Shown in pieces: positions 6,586 to 14,397 of a DNA stretch of 64,000 nucleotides (position 1 is its first letter; each line of letters opens with the position of its first letter). The DNA is from Acetobacterium sp. (GTDB lineage Bacteria > Bacillota > Clostridia > Eubacteriales > Eubacteriaceae): positions 62,001-126,000 of the forward strand of contig NZ_JAUSPS010000012.1 of NCBI RefSeq assembly GCF_030652775.1. The letters run 5' to 3'. A model generated the notes under the pieces. It saw only the letters and a list, made by a program, of their open reading frames with translations. It was not told where the DNA came from and did no database searches. Position numbers and translations under genes: made by a program.

Positions 6586-7164
6586 CTAAGATGCCCACAC
6601 CTCCAGACTGTTTAAATTTTTGTATAATTCAATTTTTTCCTCATGACTGCCTTTAAGGAGGATATCCAATAAATAATTGACGGTTTCCCATTGGTGCATG
6701 GCCTTAACATAACGGGGGTGAAACTCATCCATTTCACTTACCGGCTGGTATTTCAAGATATTTTTCCAGTAAAAACGTGCCAGCTGTGCATGATCCGAAT
6801 ACGTCTTATCACACCAATCATCAAAAGCCTGTTTTAATTGCCGTTGCCGTTCCATTTCCTGTATTTTGGCGGTATTCGGTTGATAATCGCCTTTAAGATC
6901 AAGACCTAGCCCGAAATCAGCATTAAGCTTGTTCACTACCTCTAAAGGCTCCAGGTCAAATAGTTTGGCCACCAGATCAATTGCCGATCCACCAGCACCA
7001 CACGCAAAGCATTTAAAACGGTTGTTTTTAAAGCTCATGCTTTCATGATGATCATTATGGAAGAGGCATAAGGCTTTATGATGCCGGTTGACCTCAAGCC
7101 CGTATCGCCTGGCAACCTCTTCAATGTCAAGGGTTTGGCGAATATGATCAAAGGGGTCAATCAT
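6586..7164 (-). CDS. CHC2 zinc-finger primase-type protein
   Basis: 192 residues. The N-terminal 100 residues carry the DnaG-type zinc ribbon: C33-x2-H36 and C52-x2-C55 (CLFH ... CFACG), followed by GGSAIDLVAKLFDLEPLEVVNKL. There is no Toprim polymerase domain, so this is a split or reduced primase; its partner is probably the DUF3987 protein directly downstream. It overlaps the preceding gene by four bases. Role: DNA binding and initiation for the element's own replication, inferred from family and context. Confidence 0.8.
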   Translation of the reverse strand: MIDPFDHIRQTLDIEEVARRYGLEVNRHHKALCLFHNDHHESMSFKNNRFKCFACGAGGSAIDLVAKLFDLEPLEVVNKLNADFGLGLDLKGDYQPNTAKIQEMERQRQLKQAFDDWCDKTYSDHAQLARFYWKNILKYQPVSEMDEFHPRYVKAMHQWETVNYLLDILLKGSHEEKIELYKNLNSLEVWAS

Positions 7165-7448
7165 TTTATGCGGCCTATGTTCCTTTTAAACTCCGTCATC
7201 CTGTCGGTGCTGATATGGGTAACGGCGGCTGGGGCTTCCTCTTCCTGCGCTTCGTCCTGGAAGGGGTTAAGCAAATATGCCAACAGGTCGTCAAAATTAA
7301 TCAGATGCTTACGGCCTGCCTTAACGCTCTTGATTTTGCCATCCAATACCAGCCGTCTAATGGCGCATTGGGTGAGGGCTGTTTGTTCATCCAGAGCCTT
7401 TAATTCGGCTGATGCCTCTGGCACTGTCCGCATACGTGGGATATTCAT
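7161..7448 (-). CDS. AlpA/excisionase-like DNA-binding protein
   Basis: 95 residues. The first 60 read like a MerR/Xis-type helix-turn-helix with wing (QCAIRRLVLDGKIKSVKAGRKHLINFDDLLAYL), the form used by excisionases and by AlpA-type regulators of satellites. The C-terminus is acidic then basic. Its ribosome site, AAGGAGGAAAAATAA, is formed by the end of the upstream 59-residue gene. It probably controls excision or activates the replication operon. Confidence 0.65.
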   Translation of the reverse strand: MNIPRMRTVPEASAELKALDEQTALTQCAIRRLVLDGKIKSVKAGRKHLINFDDLLAYLLNPFQDEAQEEEAPAAVTHISTDRMTEFKRNIGRIK

Positions 7449-7628
7449 TTATTTTTCCTCCTTGCTTAATTTTTTGATTGCTTCAAAAATCCGCTGTTTT
7501 TCTGTGTCTGGCAGTTCTTTTCTAAGTCGCCTAACAAAAGTGTTTTCGTGTATCCCTAAATAATCGGCTAATTCCCAATGCTTTACACCATTTACCTTTA
7601 ATGCTTCACGAATATCTTTGTTTTTCAT
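7449..7628 (-). CDS. Small helix-turn-helix protein (59 aa)
   Basis: A 59-residue protein (MKNKDIREALKVNGVKHWEL...) ending KKLSKEEK. The stretch VKHWELADYLGIHENTFVRR is a clear helix-turn-helix of the Cro/XRE kind. It is the first gene of the leftward operon, divergent from the repressor gene, in the position where a phage would keep Cro. GGAGG lies about 11 bases before the ATG. Its last codons carry the ribosome site for the next gene. A Cro-like or activator role is inferred from place and fold. Confidence 0.7.
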   Translation of the reverse strand: MKNKDIREALKVNGVKHWELADYLGIHENTFVRRLRKELPDTEKQRIFEAIKKLSKEEK

Positions 7629-7676
7629 ATATTTTCGAACCTCCTATAAATAATTTTCTTGTCAATTAATGGTGAT

Positions 7677-7720
7677 GGTGATAATATATAATCACCAATA
7701 GTTGATGATAGTGATATCAT
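7677..7720. promoter_or_regulatory. Putative repressor operators in the divergent control region
   Basis: Between the two divergent regulator genes are two dyads: GGTGAT-8 bp-ATCACC (7677-7696) and ATGATA-GTGA-TATCAT (7705-7720). An extra GGTGAT half-site precedes the first. The region (7629-7818) is AT-rich and must hold both promoters. The CI-like repressor is the obvious candidate ligand. Confidence 0.5.
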
Positions 7721-7818
7721 ACCAGAACACGGATGAATGATCAACATAAATTGTAATTATAAATTTGTCAATTATTGCGTACCATTAATTCGATAAAAGT
7801 TTAGGAGTAAATAAAACA

Positions 7819-8544
7819 ATGGCAATTAATACTATATTTAGTGAACGTTTAAATTTATTAATGAAGGAAAGAGGGGTAACACAAACTACCCTTTCTGATG
7901 CTGTAGGAATAACAAAACAGTCTATAAGCATGTATTCAAATGCACATAGGGTGCCGGATATTGAAGTCTTTAAGAAAATTTGCGATTTCTTCGAAGTGTC
8001 GGCTGATTATTTATTAGGTACCAGCGATATCAAAAGCTTCGATATTGATAACGTCGGAATTAATAAAAAATTAGGACTTAGTGATGAAGTGATCACTATG
8101 ATTGAATTAATTAAAAGAAAAGACGAATTTCTTGGAATTGATTTCTTTAATTATTTTATTTCCGAACCATTTTTCATAGATTTATTTATGCTTATTCGTG
8201 AATATATGGTTAATCTTGCACAAAACACTTTGGTCGATAATAGCTTCTTTAGAAAATACATTACTGAGAACAATTTAATAATAAGCGATGAAGAATTAGT
8301 TGAACGCCGTGAATATGCATTTAATTATGATGATAGAAGCGATTGTATGCACGCACTCAATTTACAAAAGAAAGCAAAAAAAATATATGATGACCGGGGG
8401 TACTTGAGTTACAAAATAAATGAAGCAATAGGAGATGTACTTTATAATGCAACAATTGAGAATTTGGAAGAACTACAATTTAATAAAGAAGTAAAAGATA
8501 CATTAGATTTATTTTGGGATAAAAAAACTGAAGAATTTGAGTAA
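7819..8544 (+). CDS. XRE-family repressor (CI/Stl-like)
   Basis: 241 residues. Residues 8-65 form a classical XRE helix-turn-helix (LLMKERGVTQTTLSDAVGITKQSISMYSNAHRVPDIEVFKKICDFFEVSADYLLG). The remaining 170 residues are helical, without the Ser-Lys peptidase of LexA-like repressors, so release would need a partner protein or another signal rather than self-cleavage. It reads toward the integrase, divergent from the replication operon. A good TAGGAG ribosome site precedes it. The likely role is to keep the element dormant by binding the operators just upstream. Satellite repressors of the Stl type share this layout. Confidence 0.75.
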   Translation: MAINTIFSERLNLLMKERGVTQTTLSDAVGITKQSISMYSNAHRVPDIEVFKKICDFFEVSADYLLGTSDIKSFDIDNVGINKKLGLSDEVITMIELIKRKDEFLGIDFFNYFISEPFFIDLFMLIREYMVNLAQNTLVDNSFFRKYITENNLIISDEELVERREYAFNYDDRSDCMHALNLQKKAKKIYDDRGYLSYKINEAIGDVLYNATIENLEELQFNKEVKDTLDLFWDKKTEEFE

Positions 8545-8605
8545 TACTTAATTGCAAATCAAGTAATTTTTTCATTTATGATTTTATTTTCAAGGAGGTA
8601 CCCCC

Positions 8606-9991
8606 ATGGCCAACATACAAAAAAGAGGAAACACCTATAAAATAACTGCCTATAGTGGTTATGATACCGCTGGCAAACAAATCAGGCACACCATGACCTA
8701 TAGGCCTCCAGAGGATTTAAGCCCGGCCAAATTAAAAAAAGAGCTGGATAAGATCGCCCTGGAGTTTGAAGAAAAATGCAATCTGGGCTATGTCATGGAC
8801 AGCAATATTAAGCTCATTGATTTTATTGAGATCTGGTTTAAGAACTATGTAGGCAATAAGAACCTCTCCCCGGTAACGGTCAGGGGCTATCAAAATGAAT
8901 CGATTAAAATAATTGAAGAGCTAGGACATATTAAAATGGGCCAGATCACGCCTAAACACATCCAAGACTTTTATGCAAAGATCAAAGGTAGTACCGGTGT
9001 AAGGGGTGGGGAAAAATTCACGGTAACGCCGGAATATCTGGCAACCGTGGCCAGCATGAAACAAAAGGATATTTCGGATAAAGCCGGGATCAATGACGAT
9101 GCACTGCGACGATTAAAAAAAGGCGGGAACACTACCCATGAAATAGCCTGTAAGGTGGCTGATGCCATTGGAAAAGATTTTGATACCCTCTTCCTGTCTA
9201 CCAACCCACAAAGGGAAGTCTCAAATGAAACAGTGCTGCATTACCACAAATTATTGAATAACATCATGAATACCGCTGTTAAATGGGGCGTTATAGCCTT
9301 TAACCCCATAGAAAAACGGGTAGAGTTGCCAAAATCAGACCGCAAAGAACCGGCCTATATGGATGATAAAGAAGCCCTGGCATTTCTGGAACTGCTGGAA
9401 GAGGAACCCATCAAATATAAACTAGCGCTTAACCTTCTAATATTCAGTGGTTTACGGCGTGGGGAGATCGGCGGCTTGAAATGGTCGGACATTGATTTCG
9501 ATGATAAGATCATCACTGTGAAGAGGGCTTTAAAATACATTGCCGGTGTGGGCCTGTTTGAAGGGGAAACCAAAACCTTTAAATCAAGAAGAAGCATTAA
9601 GCTGCCTGATTTCGTCTTTGATCTGTTCAAGGCCTATAAGGTGTGGCAACTGGAAGAGCGCCTTAAGGTGGGGGATCGGTGGCAAGATCATGATTTTATT
9701 TTTACCCGGTGGAATGGGGAACCCATGAGCCTGGACACGATCGGCGGTTATTTGAAGAAATTCACAGACAAGCATGGGTTAAAGCCGGTGCACCTGCATT
9801 CACTCAGGCACACCAATGCCTCAATACTCATTGCCAGCGGTGTGGATCTCAAAACGGTATCCTCACGGCTGGGACATTCTAATTTATCAACAACGGGGAA
9901 TATTTATGCCCATGTGATTAATTCAGCCGATGCAAAGGCCAGTGATGCCCTGGATCATATTCTAGTCACAAAAGCCCGTAAAGCTCAGTAA
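8606..9991 (+). CDS. Tyrosine recombinase (integrase) with an inserted HTH
   Basis: 461 residues. An N-terminal AP2-like arm-binding segment (1-60), a SAM-like core-binding domain from about residue 65, and a catalytic domain from about 225. Catalytic residues visible: R284 in GLRRGEIGGLKW, HxxR in LHSLRHTNAS, the GH of LGHSN and the nucleophile Tyr in GNIYAHV. Residues 150-197 interrupt the core-binding domain with an XRE-like helix-turn-helix (MKQKDISDKAGINDDALRRL). GGAGG lies before the start. It catalyses integration and excision of the element. The nearby tRNA-Ala gene is the natural candidate target, but the att repeat could not be confirmed within the window. Confidence 0.9.
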   Translation: MANIQKRGNTYKITAYSGYDTAGKQIRHTMTYRPPEDLSPAKLKKELDKIALEFEEKCNLGYVMDSNIKLIDFIEIWFKNYVGNKNLSPVTVRGYQNESIKIIEELGHIKMGQITPKHIQDFYAKIKGSTGVRGGEKFTVTPEYLATVASMKQKDISDKAGINDDALRRLKKGGNTTHEIACKVADAIGKDFDTLFLSTNPQREVSNETVLHYHKLLNNIMNTAVKWGVIAFNPIEKRVELPKSDRKEPAYMDDKEALAFLELLEEEPIKYKLALNLLIFSGLRRGEIGGLKWSDIDFDDKIITVKRALKYIAGVGLFEGETKTFKSRRSIKLPDFVFDLFKAYKVWQLEERLKVGDRWQDHDFIFTRWNGEPMSLDTIGGYLKKFTDKHGLKPVHLHSLRHTNASILIASGVDLKTVSSRLGHSNLSTTGNIYAHVINSADAKASDALDHILVTKARKAQ

Positions 9992-10018
9992 CTTTTGTTA
10001 TTGGGCTTTGTTTTTTTT
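9971..10018 (+). terminator. Terminator of the integrase gene
   Basis: AAAGCCC (9971-9977) pairs with GGGCTTT (10003-10009) across the integrase stop codon and is followed by G and a run of T residues. Confidence 0.6.
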
Positions 10019-10081
10019 AAGAATAAACACCAAATAAACACCAGACTAGGGGTTTATTGACCTCTTCCAGCCCCGGGACAT

Positions 10082-10110
10082 AAAAAAAAGAGAACCTCAA
10101 CGGCTCTCTT
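10082..10110 (-). terminator. Terminator of the tRNA-Ala gene
   Basis: Read leftward, AAGAGA and TCTCTT form a stem followed by eight T residues. It lies 14 bases beyond the tRNA 3' end. Its presence so close to the tRNA suggests that, if the element sits in this tRNA, the crossover is downstream of the terminator or the terminator was supplied by the element. Confidence 0.65.
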
Positions 10111-10123
10111 ATGCAATTCTTAT

Positions 10124-10199
10124 TGGTGGAGATGAGGGGACTCGAACCCCTGGCCTTCTGACTGCCAGTCAGACGCGATCCCAACTTCGCCACACCCCC
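10124..10199 (-). tRNA. tRNA-Ala (anticodon GGC)
   Basis: 76 bases including an encoded CCA. Acceptor GGGGGTG pairs with CATCTCC. The D stem is GCGA/TCGC, the anticodon stem TCTGA/TCAGA with loop CTGGCAG (anticodon GGC), and the T arm AGGGG-TTCGAGT-CCCCT. The acceptor has the G3-U70 pair that identifies alanine tRNAs. Its 3' end faces the integrase gene, the usual orientation for an integration target. Confidence 0.9.
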
Positions 10200-10601
10200 A
10201 GATGATACTGCTTTCAGGACACTTTTACAGTATAATTGAGCTGCCTTTTTTTTGCAAGTGTTTTTTTAAAAAAAGTCGAGAAAAAAGGAGGCTTTTTTAT
10301 TTTTGGGGATAAAATGAGGGGAAAAGTACTGATTGAATGATTAGAAATGCGAAAAAATAGGTTTGTTGCTGGCCACCGATAAAATACAGAGTTGTTCAAA
10401 TACCTGAAGTCAAGAAAATATCTGTTTTGTCTGAAATGCTAATATTTATAAAAATACGAAGCAATATAATACTGAAGTAAAGCGAAATATTCTAAAACAG
10501 TAAAAAAAATGCCAAAAATTTCCTGTATGTGTTATAATATTACTCAATGGAAATCGATGTAAAATGAAAATTATGGGATTATTGTCTAAAGGGGTTGTTT
10601 T
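10200..10601 (+). promoter_or_regulatory. Intergenic gap with an extended -10 promoter for the sensor kinase
   Basis: About 400 bases without a gene, AT-rich. An extended -10 element TGTTATAAT lies at 10530-10538, about 65 bases before the kinase start; no good -35 box is seen. AGGGGTTG provides the ribosome site. Nothing else is recognised in this stretch. Confidence 0.5.
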
Positions 10602-11855
10602 ATGAGAGTCTTACTAAAGATTACTGACATTATTGACGTAGAGGTGCTGCAAAGAATACAGGATTCTTTTTCAGATGCCACCGGACTTGCCGCGGTTACG
10701 GTTGATTACAAAGGCAATCCAATTACGGAATACAGTAATTTTTCGGAATACTGTACCTGTGTCAGAAAAGACAGCAACAATCGCGATTGTTGTTTTCAGT
10801 CAGATGCCCATGGTGGCATTGAATCGGCACGATCCGGAAAACCATCGATTTACATTTGTCATGGGGGACTGGTAGACCTTGCCGTTCCAATCATGGTCAA
10901 GGGAAATTATCTGGGCGCCATTATGGCGGGACAGGTAAAAATTGATGAAGAAGAAATGAAACGTCTGCCTTATGGCACCAGCCATGAACTGACGGATTTT
11001 TCGAAAAACCCGGAAATCACGGATTTGTATGACAAAACGTTAAAAACAACATTAACCCAGGTCAGAGCAGCAGCGGATCTGCTCTATACTATTGCCAATT
11101 ATCTGGTTGAAAAACAAATGATTCATATTATCCAGGAGGAATTACATAATAAAAACCTGGAATTAATGGAAGAGGTTAAGCTGCGAAGTGAGGTTGAGGC
11201 TTCATTGAAAGAAGCGGATTTAAAAGCTTTGCAGGCTCAGATTAATCCTCATTTTCTGTTCAATGTATTAAACACTATTGGCCGGTTGGCACTTCTGGAG
11301 GGGGCAGACAAAACCCAGGAAATGATCTATGCATTTTCGGACATGATGCGCTACACCCTTAAAAAAGAAAAGAACAATGTGGTGACGCTGAAAGAAGAAA
11401 TGGAACATGTGCAAAACTATTTATCGATCCAGAAAATGCGCCTGGGAAATCGATTGAATTATTCGGTGGAAGTGGATGAGATGGCTGAAGATATCTTATG
11501 TCCATTTATGACCATCCAGCCGTTTGTCGAAAATGCCATTATTCATGCCATTGAACCCAACGCCAAAGGCGGAGCGGTGAGGATAACAGCGGATATTCTG
11601 AAAGAAATAGCGATTTTGAAAATTGTTGATGACGGGAAAGGAATTCCTGGTGATCGTATCCATAAAATTTTGGATGGAACCTACGAAGCTGACGGACGGG
11701 AAAAAAATACCGGAATTGGAATAAATAACGCAAACAAGCGGCTTATGTATTACTACGGCGTTGATTATGGGGTTGAAATAAAAAGTGAGCTTGAAAAGGG
11801 CACTGAAATCACTATTAAAATACCTCGTAAATCTCTAGCTGGGAGGGGATTATAA
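10602..11855 (+). CDS. PocR-domain sensor histidine kinase of the pdu locus
   Basis: 417 residues, no membrane segment. Residues 5-165 form a PocR sensory domain rich in cysteines (CTC at 51-53, CC at 63-64, YICHGGL at 85-90). A coiled coil follows (170-205), then a LytS/YesM-type phospho-acceptor domain with H217 in QINPHFLFN, and a GHKL ATPase (VENAIIHAIEP, DDGKGIPGD, GIGINNANKRL). In Salmonella the PocR domain sits on the AraC-type activator of the pdu/cob genes and is thought to sense propanediol; here it is on a cytoplasmic kinase. The response regulator follows after two bases. The likely job is to switch on the downstream operon when propanediol is present. Confidence 0.85.
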   Translation: MRVLLKITDIIDVEVLQRIQDSFSDATGLAAVTVDYKGNPITEYSNFSEYCTCVRKDSNNRDCCFQSDAHGGIESARSGKPSIYICHGGLVDLAVPIMVKGNYLGAIMAGQVKIDEEEMKRLPYGTSHELTDFSKNPEITDLYDKTLKTTLTQVRAAADLLYTIANYLVEKQMIHIIQEELHNKNLELMEEVKLRSEVEASLKEADLKALQAQINPHFLFNVLNTIGRLALLEGADKTQEMIYAFSDMMRYTLKKEKNNVVTLKEEMEHVQNYLSIQKMRLGNRLNYSVEVDEMAEDILCPFMTIQPFVENAIIHAIEPNAKGGAVRITADILKEIAILKIVDDGKGIPGDRIHKILDGTYEADGREKNTGIGINNANKRLMYYYGVDYGVEIKSELEKGTEITIKIPRKSLAGRGL

Positions 11856-11857
11856 TC

Positions 11858-12976
11858 ATGTATAAACTGTTTATTGTTGAAGACGAGCATTTAGAGATTG
11901 AAGCGATTAAACTCATTCTAAGTCAACATGGCGAAAACATCGAAGTTGTGGGCGAAGCATCTTCGGGACTGGTGGCTATTGAAGAAATCCGTCGGCTGAA
12001 TCCGGACATTATTCTATTAGACATCAACATTCCGGAAATTAACGGCATTGATGTTCTAAAGATGATCAAAAAAGAAGATCATGAAAAGAAGGTCATTTTA
12101 ATTACCGCATTTAATGAATTTGATTTTGCTCATCAGGCCATCAAAGCTCGAGTTGATGATTTTTTGTTAAAACCGATCCGTCCCCAACAACTCATGGATT
12201 CAATCAATCAGAGTATTGCTTCATTAAAGAACAATGCCAAAGAGCGATTTGATGAAAAAATGAATGAAGTTATTTTTGCCATTATCCAGAAAAAATACAG
12301 TGATGCCCGAACAGCCCTGATTAGTTATCTGGATATGATCTATGATTATCATACCTATGATATCATGTCGGTACAGGCAGAAATTAAGCATTTTATGGAA
12401 GAACTTAATATTGTTACTCAGGACATGTGCGGTTATGAACTGAATAGTCCGCTCTGCTCAAGTAACAACATGCAATTTGTCAACGGCTATAAAAATCGTT
12501 ATGACTTGAAAATTGAAATTATGAAAACTATTGACAAGGTCTTTGACCGGATGCTTGACAATAAAGAAACGCGAAAGAACAATATCGAAGATATTTTGAA
12601 TTATATTGACCGAAACTGTTATAAGGATATTTCCCTTGATCAGGTTGGCGAGTATGCCAACATGAGTTCTTACTATTTAAGTAAGATCTTTAAAAAGGAA
12701 ACCGGCGTCAATTTTGTGACCTACCTGACGGAACGAAAAATTGAGATTGCCAAGGATATGCTGGCCAATACCGACGTTCCGATTATCAATATTGCGCTGG
12801 ATCTTTCTTACCATGAACCGAATTATTTCAGCAAGGTATTTAAAAAGAGTACCGGAATGACACCGACTGAGTATCGGAAAGAGCGCCGCGGCATCGCTCT
12901 TGAGGAAGATGAACAATTAGGAAACGGCCATTCAAAAGATGAAAAGTATGCAGAAAAGCATCGGGAAGTATCCTGA
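11858..12976 (+). CDS. AraC-type response regulator of the pdu locus
   Basis: 372 residues (YesN-like). Receiver domain 1-120 with acidic pocket EDE at 8-10, phospho-acceptor D55 in IILLDINIPE, conserved T in ITAFNEF and K in LLKPIRP. A helical linker follows (125-240). The C-terminal AraC-family double helix-turn-helix covers about 245-350 (LDQVGEYANMSSYYLSKIFKKETG ... IALDLSYHEPNYFSKVFKKSTGMTPTEYRK). It is coupled to the PocR kinase gene and ends with a terminator. Expected to bind DNA upstream of pduA and activate the microcompartment operon. Confidence 0.85.
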   Translation: MYKLFIVEDEHLEIEAIKLILSQHGENIEVVGEASSGLVAIEEIRRLNPDIILLDINIPEINGIDVLKMIKKEDHEKKVILITAFNEFDFAHQAIKARVDDFLLKPIRPQQLMDSINQSIASLKNNAKERFDEKMNEVIFAIIQKKYSDARTALISYLDMIYDYHTYDIMSVQAEIKHFMEELNIVTQDMCGYELNSPLCSSNNMQFVNGYKNRYDLKIEIMKTIDKVFDRMLDNKETRKNNIEDILNYIDRNCYKDISLDQVGEYANMSSYYLSKIFKKETGVNFVTYLTERKIEIAKDMLANTDVPIINIALDLSYHEPNYFSKVFKKSTGMTPTEYRKERRGIALEEDEQLGNGHSKDEKYAEKHREVS

Positions 12977-13006
12977 TACAAAAAGCAAATAAAAGAGTAA
13001 AAATAT

Positions 13007-13042
13007 AGAACAGGAAAACCTGATGGTTGACCTGTTCTTTTT
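13007..13042 (+). terminator. Terminator after the two-component genes
   Basis: AGAACAGG (13007-13014) pairs with CCTGTTCT (13031-13038), with an inner AACC/GGTT stem and a following T-run. It separates the regulators from the pdu operon. Confidence 0.75.
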
Positions 13043-13269
13043 ATATGCCAGAATAATTAGAGGTGACCTTATAGTGCAGGGATTAGACAAAATATTCCAC
13101 TATGTTTTTGTGTACAGAGACAAAAAACCGCGGTAGTAAAAGGTTTTCAAGGCGATCTTGAGAAACCCACAATAATTTTATAAGAACAGCACAAGTAATT
13201 ATCATAGCCTTTGCATTAGAATATAGGTAGTTCAGTAACAAAATCTTGTAATTAAGGAGGATAGAGCTT
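13043..13269 (+). promoter_or_regulatory. Control region of the pdu operon
   Basis: A 227-base AT-rich leader before pduA. AGACAAAA occurs twice (around 13084 and 13119), about 35 bp apart, and could be half-sites for the AraC-type regulator. No clear -35/-10 pair could be fixed. AAGGAGG provides a strong ribosome site for pduA. Confidence 0.35.
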
Positions 13270-13545
13270 ATGACAAACGAAGCTTTAGGCATGATTGAAA
13301 CCAAAGGTCTGGTTGCCGCTATTGAAGCAGCAGATGCTATGGTAAAATCAGCAAATGTATCATTAATGGGCTACGAAAAAATCGGTTCCGGTTTAGTAAC
13401 TGTAATGGTTCGTGGTGATGTTGGAGCAGTTAAGGCTGCAGTTGATGCAGGTGCTGCAGCAGCTGACAAAGTTGGACAAGTTGTTTCAGTACACGTAATC
13501 CCAAGACCACACGGTGATGTGGAGAAAATTTTACCAAGTCTATAA
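13270..13545 (+). CDS. Microcompartment hexameric shell protein PduA
   Basis: 91 residues, one BMC domain ([61 protein letters not shown]), the size and sequence pattern of PduA/PduJ. Six copies form a flat hexagonal tile whose central pore lets the substrate through. The stretch KIGSGL lies at the pore-lining position. First gene of the operon, with a strong AAGGAGG site, in keeping with the large amount of shell protein needed. Confidence 0.95.
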   Translation: MTNEALGMIETKGLVAAIEAADAMVKSANVSLMGYEKIGSGLVTVMVRGDVGAVKAAVDAGAAAADKVGQVVSVHVIPRPHGDVEKILPSL

Positions 13546-13573
13546 TATTTAATAATTACGGAGGTGTAAATTA

Positions 13574-14359
13574 ATGAAAGATGATTTAATGAACAAGTTG
13601 ATGGAAGAAGTTATGAAAAAAATGAGTGAAGTTGAAGAAACTGGCTCAGTTGCCGCTGCAACAGGTGTATGCGGATTGACCGAATTTGTAGGAACAGCTG
13701 TTGGTAACACAATTGGTTTTGTTATTGCAAACGTGGACAGAACTTTACATGAAGCTATGAAAATTGATCCTAAATACAGATCTATCGGTATTCTTTCCGC
13801 TAGAACTGGTGCTGGTCCTCAGATTTTTGCTGCTGATGAAGCTGTAAAAGCTACTAATTGCGAAGTCGTTTCTTGTGAACTTGCAAGAGATACTGAAGGT
13901 GGCGCAGGTCATGGTTCTTTAATTATCTTTGGTGCGGAAGATGTATCTGATGCAAAACGTGCTGTTGAAGTAGCTCTTAACGACTTAAACAGAACCTTCG
14001 GAGATGTATATGCAAACGCTGCAGGCCATTTGGAATTCCAATATACTGCCCGCGCAAGCTTTGCTTGTAATATGACTTTAGGTGCTCCAATCGGAAAAGC
14101 TTTCGCAATCATTGTTGGTGCTCCAGCTGGTATCGGCGTATTAATGTCTGATGCTGCTTTAAAAGCTGCTAACGTAGAACTTTGTGGTTATGCTTCACCT
14201 GATAATGGTGGTACTAAATATTCGAATGAATCAATGATCTTCATTTCTGGAGACGCCGGTGCAGTTCGTCAAGCCGTATACGCTGCTAGAGAAGTTGGTA
14301 AACAAGCTTTAGAAGCTCTTGGCGGTCCTTGCCCACCTGTAACAACTCCTTATATTTAA
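13574..14359 (+). CDS. Microcompartment trimeric shell protein PduB
   Basis: 261 residues with two BMC folds, typical of PduB: GLTEFVGTAVGNTIGFVIANVD at the start of the first and APIGKAFAIIVGAPAGIGVLMSDAALKAANVEL in the second. Three subunits form a pseudo-hexamer. The N-terminus (DLMNKLMEEVMKKMSEVEE) is an amphipathic helix, as in other PduB proteins, where it links shell and enzyme core. It lies 28 bases after pduA with a GGAGGTG site. Confidence 0.95.
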   Translation: MKDDLMNKLMEEVMKKMSEVEETGSVAAATGVCGLTEFVGTAVGNTIGFVIANVDRTLHEAMKIDPKYRSIGILSARTGAGPQIFAADEAVKATNCEVVSCELARDTEGGAGHGSLIIFGAEDVSDAKRAVEVALNDLNRTFGDVYANAAGHLEFQYTARASFACNMTLGAPIGKAFAIIVGAPAGIGVLMSDAALKAANVELCGYASPDNGGTKYSNESMIFISGDAGAVRQAVYAAREVGKQALEALGGPCPPVTTPYI

Positions 14360-14397
14360 GTAGCTGTTGTTAGTTTTCTAAGAAAGAAGGAGGAATA

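Noticed and set aside
13043-13269. Cobalamin riboswitch before the pdu operon
   Set aside because: No B12-box-like sequence and no large conserved fold could be found in this leader.
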